This document shows positions 1 to 10,068 of a DNA stretch of 64,000 nt, piece after piece (position 1 is the first letter of the stretch; every line of letters starts with the position of its first letter). Source of the stretch: Falsirhodobacter flavus (lineage in GTDB: Bacteria; Pseudomonadota; Alphaproteobacteria; Rhodobacterales; Rhodobacteraceae); assembly GCA_029846755.1 (NCBI GenBank), contig JARWBI010000005.1, forward strand, positions 1 to 64,000, read 5' to 3'. A model generated the notes under the pieces. It was not told the DNA's origin and searched no databases. It saw only the letters and a list, made by a program, of their open reading frames with translations. Position numbers and translations under genes: made by a program.

Positions 1-426
<426 letters not shown>

Positions 427-501
427 CGGGGGGTGGCGTCCGGCTCAGGCCCGACGGGCCATCGCCGGACGCCGCTGCCGCGCGCTTGGGGAGAGGGCGG
501 A

Positions 502-1137
502 ATGAACATCATTTTCGATCTGGACGGGACGTTGGTGGACAGCCTGCCCGACATTCACGCCGCAGCGGGCGCGATGCTGGTGGAGCTGGGGCACGCGCCG
601 CTGGACGTGACTACGATCCGCAGCTTCATCGGCAATGGGGTCGAGGCGCTTGTCGTCCGGGTGATGGAGGCTGTCGGCACCTCGGACGACCGGGCGGCCT
701 GGGTCGAGTGTTTCGGGCGGCATTATAGTGCGGACAGTGCGACACTGACGCGGGCCTTCGATGGGGTGCCCGAGGCGCTGGCCGCATTGGCGGGGCATAG
801 GCTGGCGGTGTGCACCAACAAGCCCGAGGCACTGGCGCTTGCGGTGCTGGAGGCGCTGGATCTGGGGCCGTTCGATGTGGTTCTGGGTGGCGACAGCCTG
901 CCGTTCCGCAAACCGCATCCCGAGCCTTTGCTGGAGACGGCGCGGCGGCTGGGCGACGGGCCGGTGCTTTACGTCGGCGACAGCGAGGTGGACGAGGCGA
1001 CCGCCAAGGCGGCGGGCATCGATTTCGCCCTGTTCACCGGCGGCTATCGCCATACCGAGCCGGAGGCTATGACCCACCGTTTCCGTTTCGACGACTACGC
1101 CGAATTGCCCGGAATCGTTTCGCGGCTGACCCGCTGA
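502..1137 (+). CDS. gph: Phosphoglycolate phosphatase (HAD superfamily)
   Basis: This 211-residue HAD hydrolase probably dephosphorylates 2-phosphoglycolate. The start ATG at 502 follows a purine-rich GAGAGGGCGG; an in-frame GTG at 433 is rejected because it adds a non-conserved tail. HAD motif I is FDLDGTLVDS with nucleophile Asp6 and acid/base Asp8. Motif II is TNK at 105-107, the motif III lysine is Lys137 in FRKPHPEP, and motif IV is GDSEVD at 159-164. A helical cap lies between motifs I and II. Its 3' end overlaps the convergent P450 gene by 43 bases. The family is certain; the exact substrate is inferred from close similarity to Gph. Confidence 0.88.
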   Translation: MNIIFDLDGTLVDSLPDIHAAAGAMLVELGHAPLDVTTIRSFIGNGVEALVVRVMEAVGTSDDRAAWVECFGRHYSADSATLTRAFDGVPEALAALAGHRLAVCTNKPEALALAVLEALDLGPFDVVLGGDSLPFRKPHPEPLLETARRLGDGPVLYVGDSEVDEATAKAAGIDFALFTGGYRHTEPEAMTHRFRFDDYAELPGIVSRLTR

Positions 1138-2378
1138 ATCCGGATGCGCACGCCCGAGGCGGGCCGGGCGGGCACGCGGTTCAGCGCGACGCCAATATCC
1201 TGCGGCGGCAGCGTGTATTCCATCCGGCAGCACAGCATCCGCACGGCAGAGGACATCAGCGCCAGCGTCGCCATCTCTCCGGGGCAGCGGTGCGAGCGTT
1301 CGACCTTGCCGGCGCCCTGCGGGATGAAGCAATCGTCCTGCGCCGTCCAGTCCAGCATCCGTTCGGGGCGGAAGCGTTCGGGCATGGGGAAATGCCGCGC
1401 ATCGCGGTTCGTGCCGAACAGGTCCAGCAGCAGCCAGCTTCCCTTGGGGATGATCGCGCCCTGCCAGACCAGTTCCTCGGTGGCGATGGCGGCGGCGGCC
1501 GGAAAGAAAGGGGCGGTGCGGCGCACCTCCTCGCAGAAGTCGGCGATGTAATCGTCGTTGCCGCTGCGGAAGAGTTCGCACCACATCGGATGTTCGTGCA
1601 GCGCCTTGGCGGCGAAGGCGATGTAGCGGCCGATGGCGACCACGGGGCGCAGGATGTTCAAAAGCTCCACCGCTGCGGTTCCAGGCGGCAACTCGCGCGC
1701 AAGGACGGCCAGTGGCGTATCGCCCGTCGCATCCCGCATGGCGCTGCGAAGCTGGCGTTCCAGCGCCCGGCGCTGCCACAGGGTCGCGACGGTACCGGGC
1801 CCGAAATGGCCGCTCCGGTCGCTCATCCGGAACAGGATGCGGGTCATGCGGGCGATGTCGCGTTCCGAGAGGTCCAGCCCGGCCCAGCCGCAGACGGCCC
1901 GGGTCAGGGCGGTGTTGGCATGGTCCAGCACCGTGATCTCGCAATCGGGGGTCAGCCCGCGCATCCACGCCTGTTCGAACCGGCGGGTCAGATCATCCAC
2001 GCGGGCGGGGTCCATGACCAGCCGGATGAACAGCGCCTTGCGGCGGCGATGCGCCTCGCCTTCAAGCTGCTGGACGCTGCCTTTGTCCTGCAGCAGGCGC
2101 AGAACGGTCGTCGGCATCGCGCCGACACGAGTGGTGCCGGATCGGCCGTAAAGCAGGGCCGCCGCCTCGGGTCCGCGCAGGCAGAACGCCTCGCGCAGCA
2201 TCAGGCGGGCGCGGAACCCGTCGACGCCCAGCCGGTCGCAGGTCTGGCCGATGAAGGGATAGCCGCTGTTCAGAAAACGCAGGGTATGATCGAGACCGGG
2301 CAGCCGCGGCAGGCTTGCGGGGATCGCGGCGCTCGCACCTCCACGGGAGCCGAAGCTCTCGGGATCCTGTCTCGTCAT
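1095..2378 (-). CDS. Cytochrome P450, CYP152-type fatty-acid peroxygenase
   Basis: A 427-residue cytochrome P450. The proximal heme cysteine is Cys365 in HRCPGE, preceded by the GAGKVERS segment that resembles the GGG-rich loop of CYP152 enzymes rather than the FxxG loop of classical P450s. EVRR (284-287) supplies the ExxR motif. In the I-helix, LRPVVAIGRY places Arg244-Pro245 where BS-beta and SP-alpha peroxygenases have the Arg-Pro that binds the fatty-acid carboxylate. CYP152 members use hydrogen peroxide directly to hydroxylate or decarboxylate fatty acids and need no reductase, and no reductase gene is adjacent. Start ATG at 2378 has an AGGGAGA ribosome site. Confidence 0.87.
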   Translation of the reverse strand: MTRQDPESFGSRGGASAAIPASLPRLPGLDHTLRFLNSGYPFIGQTCDRLGVDGFRARLMLREAFCLRGPEAAALLYGRSGTTRVGAMPTTVLRLLQDKGSVQQLEGEAHRRRKALFIRLVMDPARVDDLTRRFEQAWMRGLTPDCEITVLDHANTALTRAVCGWAGLDLSERDIARMTRILFRMSDRSGHFGPGTVATLWQRRALERQLRSAMRDATGDTPLAVLARELPPGTAAVELLNILRPVVAIGRYIAFAAKALHEHPMWCELFRSGNDDYIADFCEEVRRTAPFFPAAAAIATEELVWQGAIIPKGSWLLLDLFGTNRDARHFPMPERFRPERMLDWTAQDDCFIPQGAGKVERSHRCPGEMATLALMSSAVRMLCCRMEYTLPPQDIGVALNRVPARPASGVRIRIQRVSRETIPGNSA

Positions 2379-2515
2379 CTGATGTCTCCCTGAAGGCCTT
2401 GGGCTGCACGGCGCAGCTTCTCGGCGCGGAAACGTGGGACGGCGGAAAAGGTTCCCGGAAAAAAGCGAAAGGCGTGCCAGGTTTCCCTGCCGCGCCTGAT
2501 ATTTGTGCAGATGCC

Positions 2516-3085
2516 CTAGCGGCGGCGGTCGCGCCGCGCGCTCATCGGTTGGAAGGCAACGCCGACATGGGCCTCGCAATACGGCTTTCCGGCGGTGGAG
2601 GGCAGGCCGCAGAACCAGAAATCCTCGGTCGCAGGATCACCGATGGGCCATTTGCAGGTCCGCTCGGTCAACTCCATCAGCGTCAGACGGCGGGCGCGCT
2701 TTTCCACCTCGCGCACCGAGGCCAGCGCCTCGGGGCTGATCTCGTTCGCCGAAGGCTGCGGCGGCAGCGGTTGCCCGGCGGGGATGATCGCCTTGCGGAC
2801 CGGAACCGGGGCAGGGGCCGCGCGGGGCGCAGGGGCGGGCTCCGGCTCGCGCACGGGTTCGGCGCGCACCGGCTCGGGGCGCGGGGCGGGCGCGGGTTCG
2901 GGGATGGCGGCGGCTTCAGGCTCGTCAGCCTCGGATCCGGCGCGGTTCGACAGGCCCAGACGGTGGACCTTGCCGATCACGGCATTTCGCGTGACCCCGC
3001 CCAGTTCCTTGGCGATCTGGCTGGCGGACTGGCCTTCGATCCACATCCGCTTGAGGGTTTCGACGCGTTCATCGGTCCAGGACAT
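2516..3085 (-). CDS. gcrA: GcrA family cell-cycle regulator
   Basis: GcrA binds sigma-70 and methylated GANTC promoters in alphaproteobacteria. The protein is 189 residues: an N-terminal helix-turn-helix region (MSWTDERVETLKRMW, then SASQIAKELGG and NAVIGKVHRLGL, residues 1-48), a Pro/Ala/Glu-rich linker (about 55-125), and the C-terminal sigma-contact region with CKWPIGDP, FCGLP and YCEAHV. The start at 3085 is chosen because family members begin MSWTDERV; an upstream ATG adding nine residues is possible. It stands alone on the minus strand with about 320 bases to the divergent argD. Confidence 0.93.
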   Translation of the reverse strand: MSWTDERVETLKRMWIEGQSASQIAKELGGVTRNAVIGKVHRLGLSNRAGSEADEPEAAAIPEPAPAPRPEPVRAEPVREPEPAPAPRAAPAPVPVRKAIIPAGQPLPPQPSANEISPEALASVREVEKRARRLTLMELTERTCKWPIGDPATEDFWFCGLPSTAGKPYCEAHVGVAFQPMSARRDRRR

Positions 3086-3334
3086 ATCGGTCTTTCCGCT
3101 GGTTTCCCGCACGCCGCCCGCGCGCGATGGGATCTTTGGTATCGGCGCATATTAGCGGCGCGAGGGGCGGAGATACAAGCCGCGTGCGTGATTTTCAAGG
3201 GCGCGCGGCGCAAAACGCTTGCACGGGGCAGGGCGGGGCGCTAGCACTTCGCAATGATCGCATGGACCGCCCTTTCCGCCCGTCCCCGACGTCGCTTCTG
3301 ACGTGTCGATCCCGCGTGCCCGGCACGCATCCCG

Positions 3335-3343
3335 TTATCCACG
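3335..3343 (+). other. DnaA-box-like 9-mer upstream of argD
   Basis: TTATCCACG, one base from the consensus DnaA box TTATCCACA, lies 60 bases upstream of the argD start. A single near-consensus box is weak evidence for binding. Confidence 0.2.
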
Positions 3344-3403
3344 ATTGACTTGAAGGCGGTGCTTTGGCACCCCTTGGTCGCCGAAGTTCCAAGGACCAAT
3401 CCC

Positions 3404-4561
3404 ATGATCACGCCTGTCCTGCCGACCTACAACCGCGCGCCGCTGTCCTTTGCCGAAGGGCGCGGAAGCTGGCTGACCACGACGGAGGGGGAGCGTTTCC
3501 TCGATCTGGGCGCAGGGATCGCGGTGAACGTCCTGGGCCACGCAGCGCCGGAACTGGTCGAGGTTCTGACGGCGCAGGCGAACAAGCTGTGGCATGTCTC
3601 CAACCTCTATACGATTCCAGAGCAGGAAAAACTGGCGCGGGCGCTGGTCGAGGCGACATTCGCCGATACCGTGTTCTTCACCAATTCCGGCACCGAGGCG
3701 GCGGAACTGGCCGTGAAGATGGCCCGCAAATACTGGTATGACAAAGGCGGGCGCAGCGACATCGTCGCGTTCGAGGGTGCGTTTCACGGCCGGTCCAGCG
3801 CGGCCATCGCGGCCTCGGGATCGGAAAAGATGGTCAAGGGCTTCGGCCCGCTGCTGCCCGGCTTCACGCAGGTGCCCTTCGACGATATGGCATCGCTGGA
3901 TGCCATCACCGACAGCACGGCGGCGGTCCTGATCGAGCCGATGCAGGGTGAGGGCGGAATCCGCGTCGCATCCGATGCGTTCCTGCGGGCGCTGCGGGCG
4001 AAATGTGATGCCACCGGCGCGCTGCTGATCTTCGACGAGGTGCAATGCGGCATGGGCCGGACAGGCAAGCTGTTCGCACATGAATGGGCGGGGGTCACGC
4101 CCGATATCATGATGGTCGCCAAGGGCATCGGCGGCGGCTTTCCCCTTGGCGCGGTTCTGGCGACCGAGGCGGCTGCGGCGGGGATGGTCGCGGGCACGCA
4201 TGGATCGACCTATGGCGGCAACCCGCTGGGCTGCGCCATCGGCGGCAAGGTGATGGAGGTCGTGAACGATCCGGCCTTCCTGACCGAGGTCAGCCGCAAG
4301 GCCGCGCTGTTCCGGCAGGGGCTGGAGGGGCTGGTCGCCTCGCATCCCGAAGTGTTCGAGGGCGTGCGCGGCCAAGGGCTACTGCTGGGCCTGAAATGCA
4401 AGGCGCAGGTCGCGGATGTGGTCAAGGCGGCCTATGCGCAGAACCTGCTGACCGTTCCGGCGGCGGACAACGTGCTGCGCCTTCTGCCCGCGCTGAACAT
4501 CCCCGACGAGGATATCGCCGAGGCCATCGCCCGGCTGGACAAGGCTGCCGCAAGTGTCTGA
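3404..4561 (+). CDS. argD: Acetylornithine / succinyldiaminopimelate aminotransferase
   Basis: A 385-residue class III PLP aminotransferase that makes N-acetylornithine in arginine synthesis and usually also serves lysine synthesis. Asp211 in [10 protein letters not shown] contacts the pyridine nitrogen, and Lys240 in MVAKGIGGG is the PLP Schiff-base lysine. TNSGTEAAE near 94-102 binds the phosphate. The start ATG at 3404 gives the family N-terminus [11 protein letters not shown]; an upstream in-frame ATG would add 18 unrelated residues. The next gene, argF, begins 78 bases downstream on the same strand, so the two probably form an arginine operon. Confidence 0.92.
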   Translation: MITPVLPTYNRAPLSFAEGRGSWLTTTEGERFLDLGAGIAVNVLGHAAPELVEVLTAQANKLWHVSNLYTIPEQEKLARALVEATFADTVFFTNSGTEAAELAVKMARKYWYDKGGRSDIVAFEGAFHGRSSAAIAASGSEKMVKGFGPLLPGFTQVPFDDMASLDAITDSTAAVLIEPMQGEGGIRVASDAFLRALRAKCDATGALLIFDEVQCGMGRTGKLFAHEWAGVTPDIMMVAKGIGGGFPLGAVLATEAAAAGMVAGTHGSTYGGNPLGCAIGGKVMEVVNDPAFLTEVSRKAALFRQGLEGLVASHPEVFEGVRGQGLLLGLKCKAQVADVVKAAYAQNLLTVPAADNVLRLLPALNIPDEDIAEAIARLDKAAASV

Positions 4562-4639
4562 GACCGAGGACAGGGCCACCCGCGCATCGCGACGACAGGG
4601 AGGGTGCCGCCTTTCCCTGTCATCAACAAGAGCCTGAAA

Positions 4640-5566
4640 ATGAACCACTTCCTTGATATTCACACGACCGATCCAACCGCGCTGCGGGGGATGATCGACG
4701 ATGCGATCGCCATGAAGACGGCACGTAACGGCCGCCCCAAGGGCACGCCCGACGATGACCGTGTGCTGGACGGTCGCATGGTCGCGCTGATCTTCGAAAA
4801 GCCGTCCACCCGCACGCGCGTGTCCTTCGATGTGGGCGTGCGCCAGATGGGCGGGCAGACCATGGTGCTGTCCGGCAAGGAGATGCAGCTTGGTCATGGC
4901 GAGACCATCGCCGACACCGCCCGCGTGTTGTCGCGCTATGTCGACCTCATCATGATCCGCACGTTCGAGGAAGCGACCCTGCTGGAGATGGCGGAACACG
5001 CGACAGTTCCGGTCATCAACGGGCTGACCAACCGCACCCACCCCTGCCAGATCATGGCCGACGTGATGACCTATGAGGAACATCGCGGCCCGATCGCGGG
5101 CAGGAAAGTGGTCTGGGCCGGCGACGGCAACAATGTCTGCGCCAGCTTCATCCATGCGGCGGGGCAATTCGGGTTCGATTTCACCTTCACAGGCCCGCCG
5201 ACGCTGGACCCGGAACGCGAGTGGATCGACTTCGCGCGCGAGAAAGGCGTGACCGTCACGGTCGAACGCGATCCCGAGGCTGCGGTGGCCGGGGCCGACC
5301 TGATCGTCACCGACACCTGGGTGTCGATGCATGACCCGGATTCGGCGCGCGAGCGGCGGCACAACCAGCTTCGCCCCTATCAGGTGAACGAACGGCTCAT
5401 GGCGCTGGCGCGGCCCGATGCGCTGTTCATGCATTGCTTGCCCGCGCACCGCAACGACGAGGCGACGAGCGGCATCATGGACGGCCCGCATTCGGTCATC
5501 TTCGACGAGGCCGAAAACCGCCTTCACGCGCAGAAGGCGGTCATGCGCTGGTGCCTTGGCGTCTAG
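4640..5566 (+). CDS. argF: Ornithine carbamoyltransferase
   Basis: A 308-residue enzyme that transfers the carbamoyl group to ornithine to give citrulline. STRTR at 56-60 is the carbamoyl-phosphate binding motif, HPCQIMAD is the HPxQ motif, and FMHCLPAHR near 265 carries the catalytic cysteine and ornithine-site residues. Length fits the anabolic family. Start ATG at 4640. Its stop TAG shares the palindrome CTAG (5563-5566) with the stop of the convergent aldo/keto reductase gene. It is paired with argD; carB, which supplies carbamoyl phosphate, is elsewhere in this window. Confidence 0.95.
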   Translation: MNHFLDIHTTDPTALRGMIDDAIAMKTARNGRPKGTPDDDRVLDGRMVALIFEKPSTRTRVSFDVGVRQMGGQTMVLSGKEMQLGHGETIADTARVLSRYVDLIMIRTFEEATLLEMAEHATVPVINGLTNRTHPCQIMADVMTYEEHRGPIAGRKVVWAGDGNNVCASFIHAAGQFGFDFTFTGPPTLDPEREWIDFAREKGVTVTVERDPEAAVAGADLIVTDTWVSMHDPDSARERRHNQLRPYQVNERLMALARPDALFMHCLPAHRNDEATSGIMDGPHSVIFDEAENRLHAQKAVMRWCLGV

Positions 5567-6501
5567 GCCGCGTCCAACTCCCGCAGGCTTTGCGGCGACA
5601 GATCCAGCGTGACGCCGCGCGCCAGTTCCTCCACCTGCGCGGGGGAGCTGGCGGAGCAGAGCGCACCCACGACGCCGGGCTGCGCCACGGTCCATGCCAG
5701 CGCGATCTCGGTCAGCGAGGCGCCCTCGCGTTCGGCGGCGCGGTCCATCGCATGAAGGATCGCGCGGCCCCTGGCATTCATGTAGCGGCTGCGGATGCTG
5801 TCGGCGCGTTTCGACTGCGCCAGATCGTCCTCGGTCCGATACTTGCCGGTCAGGAACCCCGCGCCCAGCGAATACCATGGCAGCAGCGACAGCCCGTTCC
5901 CCTGCATCAGTTCCGCCATGTCGGTGGCGTAATGTTCGCGGGTGTAGAGGTTGAACTCGTTCTGCACCGATTGATACATCGGCAGCGCACCTTCCTTGGC
6001 GTGGCGGATCGCCCGGTCAAGCTGCGCGACGTTGTAGTTGGAACAGCCGATCCAGCGGATCTTTCCCGCCTCGACCAGACGGGCATAGGCTTCCAGCGTC
6101 TCCTCCTCGGGGGTGTCGGGGTCGGGCTGGTGGCTTTGATAGAGGTCGATATGGTCGGTCTGAAGCCGCGTGAGCGACTCCTCGACCGCCTCGACGATCC
6201 GCTTCGCGGACAGGCCCTTGCGCCCGTCGCCCATGTCCATCCCAGTCTTGGTGAAGATCTGGACGCGGCCCCGGTTGCCGCGGGCCTTCATCCAGCGGCC
6301 GATGATTCTTTCGCTTTCGCTGTCATTGCCGGGGACCCAGCGGGAATAGACATCGGCGGTGTCGAAGGCGGTGAAGCCCGCATCCACGAAGGCGTCGAAG
6401 GTCGCGAAGGATGTCGCCTCGTCCGCCGTCCAGCCCGCGGTGTTGGTGCCAAGCACCCACGGCTCGATCAGAAGGTCGGTCTGGCCAAGTCTGCGTTTCA
6501 T
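5563..6501 (-). CDS. Aldo/keto reductase
   Basis: A 312-residue NADPH-dependent oxidoreductase of the aldo/keto reductase superfamily, close to the YghZ/Kv-beta-type branch. The catalytic tetrad is visible: Asp47 and Tyr52 in FDTADVYS, Lys85 in FTKTG and His124 in YQSHQPD. Start ATG at 6501 lies eight bases after AGGAG; an ATG two codons earlier sits too close to it. The gene begins 11 bases after hrpB ends on the same strand, so the two are likely cotranscribed. The substrate is unknown. Confidence 0.85.
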   Translation of the reverse strand: MKRRLGQTDLLIEPWVLGTNTAGWTADEATSFATFDAFVDAGFTAFDTADVYSRWVPGNDSESERIIGRWMKARGNRGRVQIFTKTGMDMGDGRKGLSAKRIVEAVEESLTRLQTDHIDLYQSHQPDPDTPEEETLEAYARLVEAGKIRWIGCSNYNVAQLDRAIRHAKEGALPMYQSVQNEFNLYTREHYATDMAELMQGNGLSLLPWYSLGAGFLTGKYRTEDDLAQSKRADSIRSRYMNARGRAILHAMDRAAEREGASLTEIALAWTVAQPGVVGALCSASSPAQVEELARGVTLDLSPQSLRELDAA

Positions 6502-6512
6502 CCTCATTCTCC

Positions 6513-8852
6513 TCAGGTTCCGCGCGGTTTGGCGCGCAGGGTGGGGGCGGCCTCCGCTGGGTTCTCCGGCCAGGGGTGGCGCGGATACTGGCCGCGCATG
6601 TCCTTGCGGACATCGGCATAGGAATTGGCCCAGAATCCCGGAAGGTCCATCGTTACCTGCACCGGACGGCGGGCGGGTGACAGAAGCGTAACGCGCAGGG
6701 GGCGGTTCGCCACGGTCGGATGGGCGGCAAGACCGAACAACTCCTGAAGCCGCACCTCGATCGCGGGCGTGTCGTCATAGTCGATGGGAACGCGGTTACC
6801 CAAGGGGGTGGTGAAATGCGAAGGGGTCAGACGGTCGATGGTCTGCACGCCGTCCCAGCCCAGATGTGCGCGCAGGGCTTCGGTCAGGTCCAGCGCGCGC
6901 AGGTCGGCCTCGCTGCGTTTGCCGGACAGGTAGGGCAGCAGCCAGTCGGGGTCCGCCAGCAGAGCCTCGTCCGACACGTCCATCAGATCGCACAGCCGGA
7001 TTCGGGCGCGCAGGCGAGCGGCGGCGGGCGTCCATGGCAGGCCGATCTGGCGCAGCCCGTCGAAGGCGGCACGGGCCATCGCCTCGGGCGGGGCGTCCCA
7101 GATGCGATCCTCCAGCACCAGCGCGCCCATCATCTCGCGCCTCCGGGCGGTGACGCGGCCCTCGCGCCGGGACCATTCGCAGACATCTTCCCAGCGGGTG
7201 GGATGGATCGCGCGTGCCTCGGCCTCGGTCAGGGGGACGGCCTGGCGGACCTTGGCCTCGCGCGGGTCGCCATCCAGATCGGTCGCCACGATCAGACGCT
7301 GGCCGGACAAGGGCTGCCCCGGCTCCATCGCCGCGCCCTTGCCGCCGGACAGCAGCCAGCGCGGCGCATCACCCTTGCGGCGCAGCCCGATGCGGTCGGG
7401 ATAGGCCAGCGCTGCCATCTGGCCCAGCGAATAGTCGCCCGTGCCTGCCATGCGCGACAGGCGTTTTGCCTCGGACCGGATGCGTTCGACGGTGGGGCGG
7501 TGGGTTTCCGCGAATCGCTGCGGATTGCGGACGGCATCCATGCGCCGGGCCAGATCGGCGGGCTGGCCGCGCAGGGGGTCGCGTTCGGCCAGAAGCGCGG
7601 CCAGCGTCGGCGCATCGCCCCCGGAAAGCGCCAGCATATGTGCAAGGCGCGGATGGAGCGGCGCACCGGCCAGTTTGCGCCCGTGATCGGTGATCCGCCC
7701 GTCCCGCAGCGCGCCAAGGTCGTGCAGCAGCGCCCGCGCCTCGGCCAATGCGCCTTCGGGGGGCGGCGTCAGGAAGGGCAGATCGCCCGAACCCCAGACC
7801 GCCAGTTCCAGCGCAAGGCCGGTCAGATCCGCGACCTCGATTTCCGCCGGGGGGAAGGCGGCCAGCGCGCCTTCCTCGCCGCGGGTCCAGAGGCGATAGC
7901 AGATGCCGGGGGCGGTCCGGCCCGCGCGGCCCCGGCGCTGTTCGGCCTCGGCCCGCGTCACGCGTTCGGTGACAAGGCGCGACATGCCGGATGCCGGATC
8001 GAACCGCGCCCGGCGCGCGCGGCCCCCGTCCACCACGACGCGGATGCCGGGGATGGTCAACGAGGTTTCCGCGATGGCTGTGGCAAGGATGATCCGCCGC
8101 GCGGGCCCGCCCGCCAATGCCGCCCGCTGCGCTGCGAAATCCATTGCGCCGAACAACGCGCGCACATCGCCGTCCAGCAGCGACTGGACGCGGCGGATCT
8201 CTCCCTCTCCGGGCAGGAAGGCAAGGATGTCGCCCTCGGTCTCCTCCAGCGCCTGACGGATCGTGGCAGCCATCTCCGGCTCCAGCCGATCCGCAGGGCG
8301 GGGCAGCCAGCGGGTTTCGACCGGATACGCGCGGCCGGCCGAGGTCACAACAGGCGCACCCATCAGCGCCGCCACGGGGTCCGCATCCAGCGTGGCGGAC
8401 ATGACGACCACTACCAGATCCTCGCGCAGTGCCGCCCGCGCCTCCAGCACCAGCGCCAGACCCAGATCGGCATTGAGCGAGCGTTCGTGGAATTCGTCGA
8501 AGATCACCGCTGCGATCCCGTCCAGCGACGGGTCGGTCTGGATCATGCGGGTCAGGATGCCTTCGGTCACCACTTCGATGCGGGTGCCGGGGCGGGAATC
8601 GCCGCGGATGCGATAGCCGACGGATTGGCCGACCGTCTCGCCCAGTTCCTCGGCCAGCCGTTCGGCGGCGGCGCGGGCGGCAAGGCGGCGGGGTTCCAGC
8701 ATGACGATGCGGCCCGGCAGATGCAGCAGGGCCAGCGGCACGCGGGTCGTCTTGCCCGCGCCGGGCGGGGCCTGAAGCACGGCCATCCCCTGCATGTCCA
8801 CGGCATCGCGAAGGGCGGGCAGAGCCTCGTCTATGGGAAGGGGCGTTCGCAT
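6513..8852 (-). CDS. hrpB: ATP-dependent helicase HrpB
   Basis: A 779-residue DEAH/DExH-box RNA helicase-like protein. Walker A is APPGAGKT (GAGKT at 31-35) and the DExH box is DEFH at 119-122. Motif III is MSATLD, and motif VI is QRRGRAGRTAPG. A C-terminal HrpB domain follows, with the typical ending that mentions PVQVTMDLPGFW. Length and order fit the family. Its cellular role is poorly defined even in Escherichia coli. It lies 31 bases downstream of the Lrp-type regulator and just upstream of the aldo/keto reductase, all on the minus strand. Confidence 0.93.
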   Translation of the reverse strand: MRTPLPIDEALPALRDAVDMQGMAVLQAPPGAGKTTRVPLALLHLPGRIVMLEPRRLAARAAAERLAEELGETVGQSVGYRIRGDSRPGTRIEVVTEGILTRMIQTDPSLDGIAAVIFDEFHERSLNADLGLALVLEARAALREDLVVVVMSATLDADPVAALMGAPVVTSAGRAYPVETRWLPRPADRLEPEMAATIRQALEETEGDILAFLPGEGEIRRVQSLLDGDVRALFGAMDFAAQRAALAGGPARRIILATAIAETSLTIPGIRVVVDGGRARRARFDPASGMSRLVTERVTRAEAEQRRGRAGRTAPGICYRLWTRGEEGALAAFPPAEIEVADLTGLALELAVWGSGDLPFLTPPPEGALAEARALLHDLGALRDGRITDHGRKLAGAPLHPRLAHMLALSGGDAPTLAALLAERDPLRGQPADLARRMDAVRNPQRFAETHRPTVERIRSEAKRLSRMAGTGDYSLGQMAALAYPDRIGLRRKGDAPRWLLSGGKGAAMEPGQPLSGQRLIVATDLDGDPREAKVRQAVPLTEAEARAIHPTRWEDVCEWSRREGRVTARRREMMGALVLEDRIWDAPPEAMARAAFDGLRQIGLPWTPAAARLRARIRLCDLMDVSDEALLADPDWLLPYLSGKRSEADLRALDLTEALRAHLGWDGVQTIDRLTPSHFTTPLGNRVPIDYDDTPAIEVRLQELFGLAAHPTVANRPLRVTLLSPARRPVQVTMDLPGFWANSYADVRKDMRGQYPRHPWPENPAEAAPTLRAKPRGT

Positions 8853-8883
8853 GGCCCGCTTATCGCGCGGGCCGCTGAATCGT

Positions 8884-9357
8884 TCAATGGCTGGTGGTGT
8901 TGATAGGATAGACGGTCTGCGCCTTCACCTGCTCCATCACGAAATGGGCGGTCACGCGTTTGATCGCCAGCCCGTCGGTCAGATCGTTGTAGAAGCCGTC
9001 ATAGGCCGCCATGTCCGGCAGCACGACGCGCAGCAGGTAATCCAGATCACCCGCCATGCGGTTCACTTCCATCACCTGCGGAAGCGAAGCGATGACGCGG
9101 GTGAACTGGGTGCGCCATTCGGCGCTGTGCTCGGGCGCTTCGATGCCGACGAAGACGGTCAGGCCAAGGCCGAGGCTGGCCTGGTTTACCAGCGCCACGC
9201 GGCCCGTGATGATGCCCGCCGCCTGAAGCTTCTGCACCCGCTTCCAGCAGGGTGTCTGCGACAGGCCCACGCGGTCCGCCAGACGTGCGATCGGCACGGT
9301 TGCATCGCGCATGAGTTCGGCGAGGATCTTTCGGTCGATGAGGTCGAGTGTCTGCAT
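8884..9357 (-). CDS. Lrp/AsnC family transcriptional regulator
   Basis: A 157-residue one-domain regulator. The N-terminal winged helix-turn-helix (LDLIDRKILAELM, then LADRVGLSQTPCWKRVQKL) covers residues 3-50. A C-terminal RAM ligand-binding domain follows (MAGDLDYLLRVV). Such proteins bind amino acids and form octamers. ATG at 9357 gives the common start MQTLDLIDRKIL; an ATG ten codons upstream is less likely. It is divergent from the Rrf2 gene, with a 134-base AT-rich intergenic space that probably holds both promoters. Confidence 0.88.
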   Translation of the reverse strand: MQTLDLIDRKILAELMRDATVPIARLADRVGLSQTPCWKRVQKLQAAGIITGRVALVNQASLGLGLTVFVGIEAPEHSAEWRTQFTRVIASLPQVMEVNRMAGDLDYLLRVVLPDMAAYDGFYNDLTDGLAIKRVTAHFVMEQVKAQTVYPINTTSH

Positions 9358-9416
9358 GATCTGGTCCTTCCCGAATGTGGGAGGCACTCTGCCACATCCA
9401 AATTAAAAGTCTACTA

Positions 9417-9435
9417 CCTTGATCGTGTATTAAGG
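9417..9435. promoter_or_regulatory. Imperfect inverted repeat between Lrp and Rrf2 regulators
   Basis: CCTTGAT, five bases, then ATTAAGG form seven-base arms with one mismatch, inside an AT-rich stretch 57 bases upstream of the Rrf2 start. It could be an operator for either divergent regulator; no binding motif was recognised. Confidence 0.35.
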
Positions 9436-9491
9436 AATTAATTTTTGCGCGGCAGATTGATGTGGATCGCAGGGCAGGATAGGCAGGGAAC

Positions 9492-9959
9492 ATGATCTCG
9501 CAGCGAACGAAATATGCGCTGAAGGCGCTGATGACCTTGGCCGAGGCCGCCGTCCATGACGACGGCGCGCTGACGATCGAGGAGATCGCGCGTCGCTCGG
9601 GCACGCCCAAGAGGTTCCTTGAACATATCCTGATCGACCTGCGCAATGTGGGGTTGATTCGCAGCCGCCGGGGCAGGGCGGGCGGCTATGTGCTCATCAA
9701 GGAGCCGAACACGATTTCTATCGGCGAGCTGCTGCGCCAGATGGACGGTCCCATCGCCCCGCTGCCCTGCCTGTCGCGCCGCGCCTATCAGCCCTGCGAA
9801 GACTGCGTGGATGAGGAATCCTGCCGCATCCGGCAAATGTTCGGGCAGGTTTTCTGGGCCTATCTGCTGCTGATCGAATCCCTGACACTGGCCGATCTGA
9901 CCGAAAAATCGGACGTGATCGAGCGCCTCGCCTCTCCCATCGCCTCTGTCGGAGAATAA
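9492..9959 (+). CDS. Rrf2 family transcriptional regulator with possible Fe-S site
   Basis: A 155-residue Rrf2 regulator. The winged helix-turn-helix is at the N-terminus (RTKYALKAL, then IEEIARRSGTPKRFLEHIL) and the wing carries RSRRGRAGGY at 57-66. Cys93, Cys102, Cys105 and Cys111 form a four-cysteine cluster. In IscR- and RsrR-type members, three cysteines in this region bind an Fe-S cluster. The gene lies directly upstream of sulfate-import genes, so by analogy with CymR (an Rrf2 repressor of cysteine metabolism) it probably controls them. The four-Cys arrangement is seen; the cluster and the target are inferred. Confidence 0.88.
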   Translation: MISQRTKYALKALMTLAEAAVHDDGALTIEEIARRSGTPKRFLEHILIDLRNVGLIRSRRGRAGGYVLIKEPNTISIGELLRQMDGPIAPLPCLSRRAYQPCEDCVDEESCRIRQMFGQVFWAYLLLIESLTLADLTEKSDVIERLASPIASVGE

Positions 9960-9964
9960 TGTTC

Positions 9965-9976
9965 TACTTTGGTAGG
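9965..9976. promoter_or_regulatory. Short palindrome upstream of the sulfate-import genes
   Basis: CTACTTTGGTAG, with four-base arms CTAC/GTAG, lies in the AT-rich leader between the Rrf2 gene and the 72-residue ORF. A related CTACTACC occurs at 9411, before the Rrf2 gene. The pair is a candidate Rrf2 operator, but the evidence is only this resemblance. Confidence 0.25.
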
Positions 9977-10068
9977 ATAAAATGATCGATTTCTTTTGTT
10001 GAAAAAAAACGACCAACCTTGTCGTTATTAGCGGGAAGACGCGGTCACAGTCACGAAAGGAGGCCGTC

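Noticed and set aside
5563-5566. argF and the aldo/keto reductase sharing stop bases as a regulatory device
   Set aside because: The shared CTAG palindrome is a simple consequence of tight convergent packing and happens elsewhere in dense genomes.
6720-8903. A 727-codon open frame antisense to hrpB
   Set aside because: It mirrors hrpB, has no recognisable domain and arises from high GC in the third codon position.
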